Below, in pieces: positions 1 through 9,353 of a stretch of DNA of 13,236 nucleotides (its first letter is position 1; each line of letters begins with the position of its first letter). The stretch lies in assembly GCA_946055175.1 (NCBI GenBank), contig CAMGET010000008.1, positions 1 through 13,236 on the forward strand, in the 5' to 3' direction. The DNA is from an uncultured Roseburia sp. (GTDB lineage: Bacteria > Bacillota > Clostridia > Lachnospirales > Lachnospiraceae). The notes under the pieces are model-generated. The model saw only the letters and a list, made by a program, of their open reading frames with translations. It was not told where the DNA came from and searched no databases. Both the position numbers and the translations under genes were made by a program.

Positions 1-56
1 ATAAGGGATACTCTTTCTTATTGTGCAATTACTTTATGCCAAAATAATTTAGTGAG

Positions 57-419
57 CTAAATATCTACATCCTTCGTCGCAATCACATTCACTCCGGTTC
101 CTGCAACGTCCTTCATAATTACATCACCAATATGAACCGGTGCAGTAACCGTAACGTCCTTTAATGCCCTTACACAGTCAAAGATTCTCCCTTTCGGAAT
201 ATCTTTTTCTGTTTTCACAGATACAGCTGCCAATACGCCATTAGCTACTTTAACCGTACTTGTAACAATACGGGTCGGATTCGTCACTTCTTTTCTTGCA
301 TAATCGTCGCCACGCTTGCAAGTATTTCCTATGACAGATATGACTTCATTGCCTTCTAATTCTACTGTAAGTGCACATCCCATCGGACAGCCGATACAGA
401 TTAATTCTCTTTTTCCCAT
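57..419 (-). CDS. DUF1667 family protein, probable small Fe-S partner of the flavoproteins
   Basis: This is a 120-residue protein and the last gene of the glycerol operon, 29 bases after the preceding flavoprotein gene. The sequence shows four cysteines near the N-terminus at C8, C11, C15 and C34 (CIGCPMGC, then NTCKRG), a spacing that suits a [4Fe-4S] cluster. The rest is a compact, beta-rich-looking domain with no signal peptide or membrane segment. The family (DUF1667) is known to sit beside GlpA-like and FAD/NAD-type oxidoreductases in clostridia; its biochemical role is not established to my knowledge. I infer that it is an electron-transfer or assembly partner taking the place that GlpC holds in E. 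coli glpABC. The ATG at 417-419 follows a purine-rich GGAAAGGTGG stretch. Family assignment is confident, function is not. Confidence 0.88.
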   Translation of the reverse strand: MGKRELICIGCPMGCALTVELEGNEVISVIGNTCKRGDDYARKEVTNPTRIVTSTVKVANGVLAAVSVKTEKDIPKGRIFDCVRALKDVTVTAPVHIGDVIMKDVAGTGVNVIATKDVDI

Positions 420-448
420 TACTTTCCCACCTTTCCGATAAAATGTTG

Positions 449-1711
449 CTACTCCATTTCCAACTTTACTGTAATTGTATCGATAGAATCATACTCCAAC
501 AGTTGTGCTTTTTTTAGTACCACCTGTTCCATTTCACCCGGTGCCACAATCGGACGTTTTCTGTGAATGATGCGTTCCGTGCCAAAATATACGGATACAT
601 AACAGTTTTTATAAACATCCCCTACACGGAAACGGATCACATGTTCTTCTTCCATACGCACCGGGTTGATGGTCTTTGGAACCGTATATCTGACTCCGTC
701 GGTTGCAATAATCGAAATCTCTCTGCCGACAGCTTTTTCCCCTTCTAATACATACTCTGCCGCGTGCTTTCCGGCAGCCTCTGCTTCCTGTGATACAAAG
801 TCCACCAAATCATGCACATGAAGCACATTCCCGCAAGCAAACACACCCTCAATATTGGTTTCTAAGGACTCATTAACAAGAGGACCGGAAGTAACCGGGC
901 TCATTTCTATCCCGAGTTCTCTGGAAAGTTCATTTTCAGGAATCAGGCCGCAGGATAATAACAGCGTATCACAGGAATAAAATTCTTCCGTACCCGGAAT
1001 CGGTCTGCGGTTTTCATCAACCTGTGCAAGAGTGACTCCTTCTACCCGTTCTTTTCCCTTAATGTCTACTACCGTATGGCTCAACTTCAACGGAATATCA
1101 AAATCATTCAGGCACTGCACAATATTTCGCTTTAACCCGCCTGAATATGGTAAAAGTTCTGCTACCACTTTTACTTTTGCACCCTCTAAGGTCATGCGGC
1201 GTGCCATAATTAAGCCGATATCACCGGAACCTAAAATCACCACCTCACGCCCCGGCAGATAACCTTCCATATTAACCAGACGCTGCGCGGTTCCCGCAGA
1301 ATAAATACCTGCCGGACGATAACCAGGAATATTTAGGGCACCTCTGGAACGCTCTCTGCAGCCCATGGCAAGAATCACTGCTTTTGCCTGAATCTCTAAG
1401 ATACCTTCTTCTCGATTCATTGCTGTAATGATTTTATCCTTAGATATATGAAGTACCATGGTATTTAACTTGTACTCAATCTTTGCTTCCAATAACTGAT
1501 CGATAAATCTGCCTGCATATTCAGGTCCGGTCAATTCCTCTTTAAACGTATGTAACCCAAAACCATTGTGGATACACTGATTTAAAATTCCACCCAGTTC
1601 TTTATCACGCTCTAATACTAAAATACGTTCTACACCATGTTTCTTTGCAGAGATTGCTGCAGCCAAACCTGCAGGACCGCCGCCTACAATTACAATATCA
1701 TAATTCAACAT
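449..1711 (-). CDS. FAD/NAD(P)-dependent oxidoreductase of the glycerol operon (GlpB-position flavoprotein)
   Basis: This is a 420-residue pyridine nucleotide-disulfide oxidoreductase-type flavoprotein. Visible motifs are an N-terminal FAD-binding Rossmann loop (IVGGGPAGLAAA, about residues 8-19), a second dinucleotide-binding loop (VILGSGDIGL, about 158-167) suggesting NAD(P) binding, and a late GVFACGNV segment typical of the FAD-contacting end of this fold. A lone cysteine near residue 46 (LNQCIHNG) is present, but the CxxxxC redox disulfide of classical family members is not, so simple disulfide chemistry is unlikely. The last 85 or so residues are an extra C-terminal domain. The gene starts 24 bases after the GlpA-like gene and has a strong GGAGG site 8 bases before its ATG. 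Context suggests it takes electrons from the GlpA-like subunit and passes them to NAD(P) or another carrier; the true acceptor cannot be read from sequence. Confidence 0.9.
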   Translation of the reverse strand: MLNYDIVIVGGGPAGLAAAISAKKHGVERILVLERDKELGGILNQCIHNGFGLHTFKEELTGPEYAGRFIDQLLEAKIEYKLNTMVLHISKDKIITAMNREEGILEIQAKAVILAMGCRERSRGALNIPGYRPAGIYSAGTAQRLVNMEGYLPGREVVILGSGDIGLIMARRMTLEGAKVKVVAELLPYSGGLKRNIVQCLNDFDIPLKLSHTVVDIKGKERVEGVTLAQVDENRRPIPGTEEFYSCDTLLLSCGLIPENELSRELGIEMSPVTSGPLVNESLETNIEGVFACGNVLHVHDLVDFVSQEAEAAGKHAAEYVLEGEKAVGREISIIATDGVRYTVPKTINPVRMEEEHVIRFRVGDVYKNCYVSVYFGTERIIHRKRPIVAPGEMEQVVLKKAQLLEYDSIDTITVKLEME

Positions 1712-1735
1712 AACTTTCCCTCCATTCGGCTGCTT

Positions 1736-3172
1736 TTATAATCTATCCTTGTTTGTACCTACAATAATCTTGGAATTGCCGCCTGATTTTGTAATCTCAG
1801 ACGGGTCTACACCGCGCTCTCTTGCTAAAATCTCGATGGTTCTTGGCGAACAGAAGCCTGACTGGCAACGGCCCATTCCCGCTCTGGTTCTTCGTTTTAC
1901 ACCGTCTAAAGATTTGGCACCAAGAGGTCGACGGATGGCATCTATGATTTCCCCTTCCGTAATCGTCTCACAACGGCAAATGACATTTGCATACTCCGGT
2001 TTTTCCTTAATTAATGCCGCATACGCTTCTTTGCTTAAAGTCTTTGGATTTAAAATACCTTTTCTGGTAGCAATAAAATCTTCTTTTTCCTTCGCATCCG
2101 TCAAATCTCTGATGATACCTGCCACCATTTTACCGACAGCAGGTGCACTTGTAAGTCCCGGAGATTCAATTCCGGCGCAGTCAATAAAGCCTTTCGCATC
2201 CTCTAATTCCCCAATCAAAAACTCGTGCCCATCTTCATGCGCTCGTAAGCCTGCAAAAGAAGTAATTACCTGACGGATTGGAAGCCCTTTTACCGTAGTT
2301 CCGGCCTTTGCAATCAACTCGTCAATGCCTTCCTGTGTCGTATTAACGCCTTCCTTGTCATCAATATCAATTGCAGTCGGCCCTACTAAAGTATTTCCAT
2401 GTACCGTTGGTGTTACTAAGACACCTTTTCCGAATTTTCCCGGAAGTTGGAAGATAGTATGTGATACAAAGCCGCCCGTAGTGCGGTCTAATAAGCAATA
2501 ATCACCTCTTCTCGGTGTGATATGGATTTTCTTATCACTTACCATGTTATGGAACACATCTGCATACACGCCGGCTGCATTTACCACATATCTGGTTTCA
2601 AAATCTCCTTTTGTTGTTTTGACTACCCAGTTGTCCTCATTTTTTTCAAAACCGGTTACCTCCGTATCAAACCGGAAGGCAACACCATTTACAGCTGCAT
2701 TTTCCGCAAAAGCAATATTCATTCCAAACGGACATACAATTCCGCCTGTCGGCGCATATAACGCTGCTACTGCCTCGTCAGCGATATTTGGCTCTAACGC
2801 TTTTAATTCATCACGTTCTATGATACGAAGCTCCTTTACCCCATTTTTTATCCCACGCTCATGCAAAGCCTCTAAATTCGGTCTGTCAGCCTCATTTAAG
2901 CAGACAACAAGGGAACCATTCTTTTGAAACGGGAAATCCAGTTCCTTTGAAAGTTGTTCCATCATTTGATTGCCTTCCACATTCAGTTTTGCCATAAGGG
3001 AACCATTTGCCGCATCAAAACCGGCATGAACAATGGCGCTGTTTGCTTTTGAAGTGCCACAGCAGACATCCTCTTCCTTCTCCACTACACATATATTTAA
3101 CTTATAGCGAGAAAGTTCACGTGCTGTCGCACTTCCTGATACACCAGCTCCAATAATCACTACATCATACAT
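1736..3172 (-). CDS. glpA: GlpA-like FAD-dependent glycerol-3-phosphate dehydrogenase with BFD-like [2Fe-2S] domain
   Basis: This 478-residue protein belongs to the DAO (FAD-dependent) oxidoreductase superfamily. It has a Rossmann loop at the N-terminus (VVIIGAGVSGSATA, residues 4-17), an acidic residue after the second strand (VVEKEED) and a substrate-side region containing SKANSAIVHAGFD. The C-terminal 80 residues form a BFD-like domain with cysteines at about C399, C401, C436 and C441 (CRC, then GRCQSGFC), which should bind [2Fe-2S]. E. coli GlpA has the same domain order. Related 2-hydroxyglutarate oxidases share the fold, but the position right after glpK and glpF makes sn-glycerol-3-phosphate oxidation to dihydroxyacetone phosphate the best reading. 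No membrane segment is seen. The ATG at 3170-3172 follows a moderate AGGAAAGGTAGGG site. A hairpin in the 136-base leader may regulate it. Confidence 0.85.
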   Translation of the reverse strand: MYDVVIIGAGVSGSATARELSRYKLNICVVEKEEDVCCGTSKANSAIVHAGFDAANGSLMAKLNVEGNQMMEQLSKELDFPFQKNGSLVVCLNEADRPNLEALHERGIKNGVKELRIIERDELKALEPNIADEAVAALYAPTGGIVCPFGMNIAFAENAAVNGVAFRFDTEVTGFEKNEDNWVVKTTKGDFETRYVVNAAGVYADVFHNMVSDKKIHITPRRGDYCLLDRTTGGFVSHTIFQLPGKFGKGVLVTPTVHGNTLVGPTAIDIDDKEGVNTTQEGIDELIAKAGTTVKGLPIRQVITSFAGLRAHEDGHEFLIGELEDAKGFIDCAGIESPGLTSAPAVGKMVAGIIRDLTDAKEKEDFIATRKGILNPKTLSKEAYAALIKEKPEYANVICRCETITEGEIIDAIRRPLGAKSLDGVKRRTRAGMGRCQSGFCSPRTIEILARERGVDPSEITKSGGNSKIIVGTNKDRL

Positions 3173-3214
3173 GTTTTTACCCTACCTTTCCTGTTAATAC
3201 CATTTTGTAAAAAA

Positions 3215-3267
3215 AGAGAAACAAAATCAAACCCCAAGTTATTCTTCGGATATGATATTGCTTCTCT
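3215..3267 (-). promoter_or_regulatory. Hairpin with T-tract in the leader of the GlpA-like gene (possible attenuator)
   Basis: In the 136-base gap between glpF and the GlpA-like gene, the minus-strand transcript reads AGAGAAGCAA, then a 33-base loop, then TTGTTTCTCT, and runs straight into seven Ts. The 10-bp stem has one G-U wobble. It could be a weak intrinsic terminator trimming readthrough from glpK-glpF, or an attenuator. In Bacillus subtilis the glpD leader carries a terminator relieved by the GlpP antiterminator, so a similar scheme is possible but not shown. The long loop and low GC content make it weak. Confidence 0.4.
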
Positions 3268-3308
3268 CATCTCTGCAATTTACTTATTCAGTTCTTATGT
3301 ATCACTGT

Positions 3309-4013
3309 TTACCAAGGTATTATACCATACAAACCGACTGCAAGTAAAGCCCCAATGATCGGGCCGAATAAGGTAATCAATCCATATCCCCAATTTGATG
3401 AGCCTTTTTTCTTTATCGGAAGTATTGCATGGGCAAGTCTTGGTCCCAAGTCTCTCGCCGGGTTAATCGCATATCCGGTAAGCCCGCCCAAAGACATACC
3501 AATGGAAACGATAATACCAAATACTAAAAGATTACTTACGCCAACCGGTACGCCTGTCGGAATTCCCTTAATCGCAAACACCAAAACGAAAGTTCCAATG
3601 ATTTCGCTTAAGAGATTTAATGCTGTATTTGGTACAGACGGGCTGGTAGAAAAAACGCCAAGTTTTGTGCCTGCATCTTCTGTCGCATCAAATTGCGCTT
3701 TAAACAGCAGGTATACCAGTACAGCACCCACAAAAGCACCTGCAAACTGAGCTATAATATAACCCGGTACTACACTCCAGGAAATACTTCCGTCTGCTGC
3801 TAAGGCAATGGTAAGTGCCGGATTAAAATGTGCGCCTGATGCCACGCCAAAGATAAACGCCGGAAGCATAACCGCAAGACCCCATGCAAGCGTAATCTGA
3901 ATTGATCCTGCGCCTTTCATTCCAGATTTATTTAATGTAACATTTGCAACAACACCGTCTCCTAATAAAATCAATAACATGGTTCCAAGAAACTCTGCTA
4001 TATATGGTAACAT
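3309..4013 (-). CDS. glpF: Glycerol uptake facilitator (aquaglyceroporin)
   Basis: This 234-residue MIP-family channel lets glycerol diffuse across the cytoplasmic membrane. Both pore signature motifs are present: HFNPAL in the first half (N64-P65-A66) and AINPARDLGPR in the second (N184-P185-A186). The aspartate after the second NPAR (D188) is the residue that separates glycerol facilitators from water-only aquaporins, which usually have serine there. Six hydrophobic membrane segments can be traced, starting at about residues 5-24, 38-58, 82-103, 133-149, 159-179 and 211-232. The length fits the family. It starts 21 bases after glpK with a GGGGG ribosome site before ATG 4011-4013, so the two are almost certainly co-transcribed and coupled: glycerol entering through GlpF is trapped by GlpK. 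Confidence 0.96.
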   Translation of the reverse strand: MLPYIAEFLGTMLLILLGDGVVANVTLNKSGMKGAGSIQITLAWGLAVMLPAFIFGVASGAHFNPALTIALAADGSISWSVVPGYIIAQFAGAFVGAVLVYLLFKAQFDATEDAGTKLGVFSTSPSVPNTALNLLSEIIGTFVLVFAIKGIPTGVPVGVSNLLVFGIIVSIGMSLGGLTGYAINPARDLGPRLAHAILPIKKKGSSNWGYGLITLFGPIIGALLAVGLYGIIPW

Positions 4014-4034
4014 TTACATACCCCCATTTTCTTT

Positions 4035-5588
<1,554 letters not shown>

Positions 5589-6743
5589 TTAGAACACGTT
5601 GCCATATATCTTTTTATAATCGCAAAAAACCGGAACTATAAACTCCTGCTTACAGGAGTTCATAATTCCGGTTACAAAGGTTTCTGCCCCATGCCCCGTG
5701 GTCCTTGCGCAACGGATACGTCTGTCCTCTACAATTTTGTAACCCGGACAGTAAAATGCATCATCCAAATCCACTACTTTTTCTTCTAACGCAGCTGCCG
5801 CTGTTATGATTTTAAATGTCGATCCCGGTTCATAAGTATCACTGATGCAGGGATTTCGCCACATCTGATTTAAAGCATTCTGCTTTTCTTCTGCAGAAAG
5901 CATCGCTGCTTCTTCGTCTGGAATCGTCAAAGTAAAGGGATCATTTAAATTGAATTCTGGATAATTTACCATTGCAAGCAGTTCCCCATTCTGAGGATTC
6001 ATTACAATCACAGAAACCCGGTCTGCAGATTTTTTTATATAAGTTTTCTCTGCTGCCTGCTCACAGTACATCTGGATATTGTAATCCAGTGAAATCACCA
6101 AATCATTTCCATTAACAGGCTCAAGTCTGCTTTCTCCGGCATTTTCAATCTCAATTCCCCTTGCATCCGTTAAAGTCAGTATCTTACCATTTGTACCTTG
6201 CATATAGCTGTCATAAGCCACTTCCAGTCCGACAATTCCCTGATTATCTGCTCCCGTAAATCCCAATACCGTTGAAGCTAACGTATCATACGGATAATAC
6301 CGCTTATAATCCTCATCCACCTTTACTCCCGAAAGGCCATATGCACGAATCTTATCCCCCACTTCTTTATCCACATTCGTCTTTATCCGCTCGATAGAGC
6401 TGACTTTCTCTACCCGTTTTCTGACCGTTTCTTCTGATAGTTCCAATTCCTTTACCAACATAGAAATGACCGCTTCCGGATCGTCAATCTGATTATGAAT
6501 CACGGATATGGTACAGACAGAACGGTTTGTTGCCAGAACTGTCCCATTGCAATCCAGTATTTTACCTCTTGCAGCCTTGATGTCACGTTCCCTTTCATGC
6601 AAATCTTCTGCCTTCTGTCCATAATATTCCGAGCAGAAAACCATCAGATACACTAACCTCCCGATTAAGAACATCATCATAAAAAATACCGCAAAAAACA
6701 TGATTGTAATCTTTTTTCTGTTATATGTTTTATTTCGTAACAT
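5589..6743 (-). pseudogene. Truncated class B penicillin-binding protein (second SpoVD/PBP2-like gene), C-terminal half missing
   Basis: This 384-residue product resembles the first 60% of the neighbouring SpoVD-like protein. It has one membrane segment (about residues 13-37), the PBP dimer-type region (YPYDTLASTVLGFTGADNQG), and the start of the transpeptidase domain with EPGSTFK, whose S308 is the catalytic serine. It then ends abnormally. The SxN motif reads S363-C-K instead of S-C-N, and 19 residues later the frame stops. The KTG motif and the rest of the transpeptidase fold are absent, so the protein should be catalytically dead. I chose the ATG at 6741-6743; an in-frame ATG at 6768-6770 lies within the terminator palindrome behind spoVD and seems less likely. 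The break coincides with an inverted duplication. In relatives a complete second PBP gene, followed by mraY, would be expected here. Confidence 0.82.
5624..5673 (-). terminator. Intrinsic terminator formed inside the 3' end of the broken PBP gene
   Basis: On the minus strand a 19-bp stem (5653-5671 with 5630-5648), containing two G-U wobbles, closes a 4-base TAAG loop (5649-5652) and is followed at once by six Ts (5629-5624). Two further A-T pairs extend the stem into the T-tract. It has the classic shape of a rho-independent terminator, but it lies in coding sequence, about 35 bases before the stop codon of the truncated PBP. It may end any transcript from the cell-wall cluster before glpK. 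A glpK leader attenuator is an alternative if a promoter lies upstream. Confidence 0.75.
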
Positions 6744-6750
6744 AAAGAAA

Positions 6751-6798
6751 AACCCCATAAAAGTTTTCATAAAATTTTATGAAAACTTTTATGAGGTT
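6751..6798 (-). terminator. Palindromic terminator directly after the spoVD-like gene
   Basis: Bases 6756-6793 are a perfect 38-base palindrome (half-site CATAAAAGTTTTCATAAAA), extended to 48 bases with one mismatch that becomes a G-U pair in the minus-strand RNA. On that strand the stem ends in GGGG followed by TTTTTC, as in an intrinsic terminator, and it begins 3 bases after the spoVD stop codon. The plus-strand side offers no comparable T-run, so I read it as acting leftward. It overlaps the upstream possible start of the truncated PBP. Confidence 0.78.
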
Positions 6799-6801
6799 AT
6801 G

Positions 6802-8826
6802 TTAGTTGGCATTACCTGATGCACCTATTAAATCAGTAATGGTATCCGGAATGTTTTCCGGTTCTTCTTCCGGTAATTCTGCATTGCCTGTCACGATATC
6901 TGTGGTAGCAACAGAACCGGTATCTTTTCCTGTAATATCCCATCCGGCGTGAAGACCGGTAGTCGCTTCATCCGGGTAAATATTCATATATGGCAATATT
7001 TCTTCTAAAATCTCACGAACAATGTTCTGTGCAAAAGTACTATGTGGCTGATCATCCGTATTCGGTTCATCAACAATGCAATAAATAACCAGCTGCGGAT
7101 CTTCTACCGGAGCAAATCCAATAAAAGATACCAGATAATTGCCTGAACCACGCGGAAGCTTTTGGGCTGTTCCTGTTTTTCCCCCAAGTGAATAACCATC
7201 TACTTTTGCTGTTTTACCAGTACCTTCCGAAACCGTTGCATAAAGATAATCTTTTAAGGTATTGCTGGTACTCTTTGAGACAGTCTCCCGTAACAGAGTT
7301 GGGGTTATTTCTTCTATTATATTTCCGTTTTCATCCGCAATTGCCTGTACCATTCTTGGCTGATACAAATGTCCACCATTCACTAATGACGAAAATGCCG
7401 TTGCCATCTGAATCATGGTGCAGTTATAGTTCTGGCCAAATGCATTGGTAGCAAGGTCAATTTTTTTCATAGTATCTACGGTATAAATGAGAGAATCCGT
7501 TCTTGCTTCTCCCGGCAAATCAATATTTGTCTTTTGTCCGAATCCAAAAATCTGCTGATAGGTGGTAAAATTTTCCACACCGATTCGATAAGACATCTGC
7601 ATTAATGCATCATTACAGGAATCCATAAGTGCATCCTTTACCGTCTCAACACCATGTCCGGACCTTTTCACACATTTGATTGGACTTGAATATCCGGGTA
7701 TCATCTCGTACCCATCACATACATAAGTATCCGACTCGTTCACAGTACCGGTCTCAAGTCCTGCAGCAATCGTAAATGCCTTCGAAGTAGAACCCGGCTC
7801 ATAGGTGTAATACACACAGAAATTCTGCCACAACTCATTTAGCTTTTCCAATTTCGTATCTTCATCCATCTGGGCGATTTCTGCTTCTGAATAGTAAGCA
7901 CTCAAATCTCTCGGATTATTCAAATCATAATTCGGATAATTTGCCATTGCCAGAATATTACCATTATTTGGATTCATAACAATGACCGCAACATGCTTTG
8001 CGCCTGCTTCACCTGTCCGATAATTATTTTTATATGCTTCATTAAATTCTTCTATTTTCTTTTCTACAACCGTCTGAATTGTTGCATCCAATGTTGTTAC
8101 CAGTGTATTCCCATCAATCGCGTCTTTGATTGTTTTTTCAAAATTACTATCTGAATTCAGATAGCCATATTCACGGCCGTTAATACCGTTTAAGGTACTA
8201 TTATAATAATTTTCCAGTCCATTAACACCGATATTTCCTGCCGCTGTGAAACCAATTACAGAACTGGCCAGTGTACCATATGGATACTGACGTTGATACT
8301 CCTTTTCAAACCAGACGCCTTTTACATTCGGATTTAGCTTCTTCCCTTTTTCGTCTACTGCTTCCTGAATTTCAACAAATTTCTGAATTGTGTCATAGGA
8401 AAGTCGTTTTGCCAGTATAATATATCGACTATCCGATTTCTCTCTTGCATATGTATAAATCTGTTCACTCGTCACATACTCCGGAAAACATTCTACAAGT
8501 GCAGCAACCGTGGGTGCAAGATAAGATTCATCACTGGTCAAAATAGAACAATCCAGTATCACATTATAAACTGCAATACTGGTTGCCAAAACTGTTCCCT
8601 TTGTATCAACAATATCGCCCCGCTGATATGGTATCGTCTGGCTGTCATACTGTTGCTGGGAAAGAACTATTTTTTCATATTTATCTCCGCTGGTATAGGA
8701 AATGTACATTAACCTGCCACATAGCGCTACCAGCAGCAGTGATACAATTGTAAATGCCACAATTAGTTTTACCTGCATCGGCTTTTTAAAAGGACGCATT
8801 GGCTTTTTCTTCTTTCTGGTGGCCAT
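6802..8826 (-). CDS. spoVD: Class B penicillin-binding protein, SpoVD/PBP2-like peptidoglycan transpeptidase
   Basis: This 674-residue membrane-anchored D,D-transpeptidase cross-links peptidoglycan. A basic N-terminus (KKKKPMRPFKK) precedes one membrane helix at about residues 19-42, followed by the PBP dimer-type domain (QYPYGTLASSVIGF) and the transpeptidase domain. All three catalytic motifs are present: STSK with nucleophile S346 and K349, S403-C-N, and K550-T-G. The tail after about residue 630 is acidic and low in complexity, and no PASTA domain is visible, unlike B. subtilis SpoVD. It starts 10 bases after the ftsL-like gene behind a strong GAGGAGGT site, fitting the standard dcw order. 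Whether it serves spore cortex synthesis (SpoVD) or vegetative septation (PBP2B/FtsI) cannot be decided here, because this position is used for both roles in Firmicutes. Confidence 0.92.
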   Translation of the reverse strand: MATRKKKKPMRPFKKPMQVKLIVAFTIVSLLLVALCGRLMYISYTSGDKYEKIVLSQQQYDSQTIPYQRGDIVDTKGTVLATSIAVYNVILDCSILTSDESYLAPTVAALVECFPEYVTSEQIYTYAREKSDSRYIILAKRLSYDTIQKFVEIQEAVDEKGKKLNPNVKGVWFEKEYQRQYPYGTLASSVIGFTAAGNIGVNGLENYYNSTLNGINGREYGYLNSDSNFEKTIKDAIDGNTLVTTLDATIQTVVEKKIEEFNEAYKNNYRTGEAGAKHVAVIVMNPNNGNILAMANYPNYDLNNPRDLSAYYSEAEIAQMDEDTKLEKLNELWQNFCVYYTYEPGSTSKAFTIAAGLETGTVNESDTYVCDGYEMIPGYSSPIKCVKRSGHGVETVKDALMDSCNDALMQMSYRIGVENFTTYQQIFGFGQKTNIDLPGEARTDSLIYTVDTMKKIDLATNAFGQNYNCTMIQMATAFSSLVNGGHLYQPRMVQAIADENGNIIEEITPTLLRETVSKSTSNTLKDYLYATVSEGTGKTAKVDGYSLGGKTGTAQKLPRGSGNYLVSFIGFAPVEDPQLVIYCIVDEPNTDDQPHSTFAQNIVREILEEILPYMNIYPDEATTGLHAGWDITGKDTGSVATTDIVTGNAELPEEEPENIPDTITDLIGASGNAN

Positions 8827-8836
8827 ACTACCTCCT

Positions 8837-9337
8837 CTATTCTGCCGGTATTTCTATGTACTGATTCATATAATCATCATTTTCTACGGTATAGTAAATA
8901 ATCTGGTCTTCAGATGCATAAAACATGCCCAGTTCGTTAATTGCTGTGTTTTTAATCGCATCCAGGTCAACTGCCGTATTAATGCGCTTAAAGGCTTCAT
9001 CATTTTCTGCCTTTAAGTCTGCAATCTGGCTCTCTAAATTAGAAATGGTACGCATTCTGGCAGTAATATCAGACTGAATGTTAATATAAGCCCCTGCAAA
9101 CATACCAAATACCATAACTGCCATTGTTAAAAACACGACATATCTTTTGCTGCTTCGTAATGCTTTTTCCTTGGCTCTGCGTTCCGCTCTTTTCTTTCTC
9201 TTTAAGGCATCCTGACGCTCTTGTTCTTCTCTTCTTTTACGCTCTTCGCGATAATCAGGCATGGCTGGCATAGCCTGCAACTGACGTGCTGCATTACCTT
9301 CTGTATCATATCTTTTTGTTTCAACTTCTCTTCTCAA
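8837..9337 (-). CDS. ftsL: FtsL-like cell-division protein
   Basis: This is a small bitopic membrane protein of 166 residues from the chosen start. It has a long, strongly basic cytoplasmic N-terminus (RKRREEQERQ, then KRKKRAERRAKEKALR), one membrane segment at about residues 66-85 (VVFLTMAVMVFGMFAGAYI) and an outer heptad-like stretch (ISNLESQIADLKAENDEAF) suited to a coiled coil. This is the FtsL/DivIC architecture, and the place between rsmH and the PBP gene is that of ftsL, whose product recruits and activates the septal synthase. Sequence similarity in this family is low, so the call rests on architecture and position. The frame can start at a GTG (9344-9346), but the GAGGAG site would abut it; the TTG at 9335-9337 has the site 8 bases upstream and was chosen. 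Confidence 0.82.
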   Translation of the reverse strand: MRREVETKRYDTEGNAARQLQAMPAMPDYREERKRREEQERQDALKRKKRAERRAKEKALRSSKRYVVFLTMAVMVFGMFAGAYINIQSDITARMRTISNLESQIADLKAENDEAFKRINTAVDLDAIKNTAINELGMFYASEDQIIYYTVENDDYMNQYIEIPAE

Positions 9338-9353
9338 TACAATCACTCCTCAT

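Noticed and set aside
47..62. Terminator at the end of the glycerol operon (6-bp stem ATTTAG/CTAAAT)
   Set aside because: The stem is short and AT-only apart from one pair and the T-tract is broken; the real terminator may lie beyond the left edge.
1749..2273. Long plus-strand open frame opposite the GlpA-like gene
   Set aside because: It is antisense to a clearly conserved flavoprotein, has no ribosome site of note and shows no recognisable protein features.
2517..2927. Plus-strand open frames opposite the GlpA-like gene
   Set aside because: They mirror the codon pattern of the real gene on the other strand and have no recognisable domain.
5597..5612. Possible catabolite-responsive element (TGGCAACGTGTTCT on the minus strand) before glpK
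   Set aside because: It has the central CG but misses about four of the fixed positions of the cre consensus and is not symmetrical enough.
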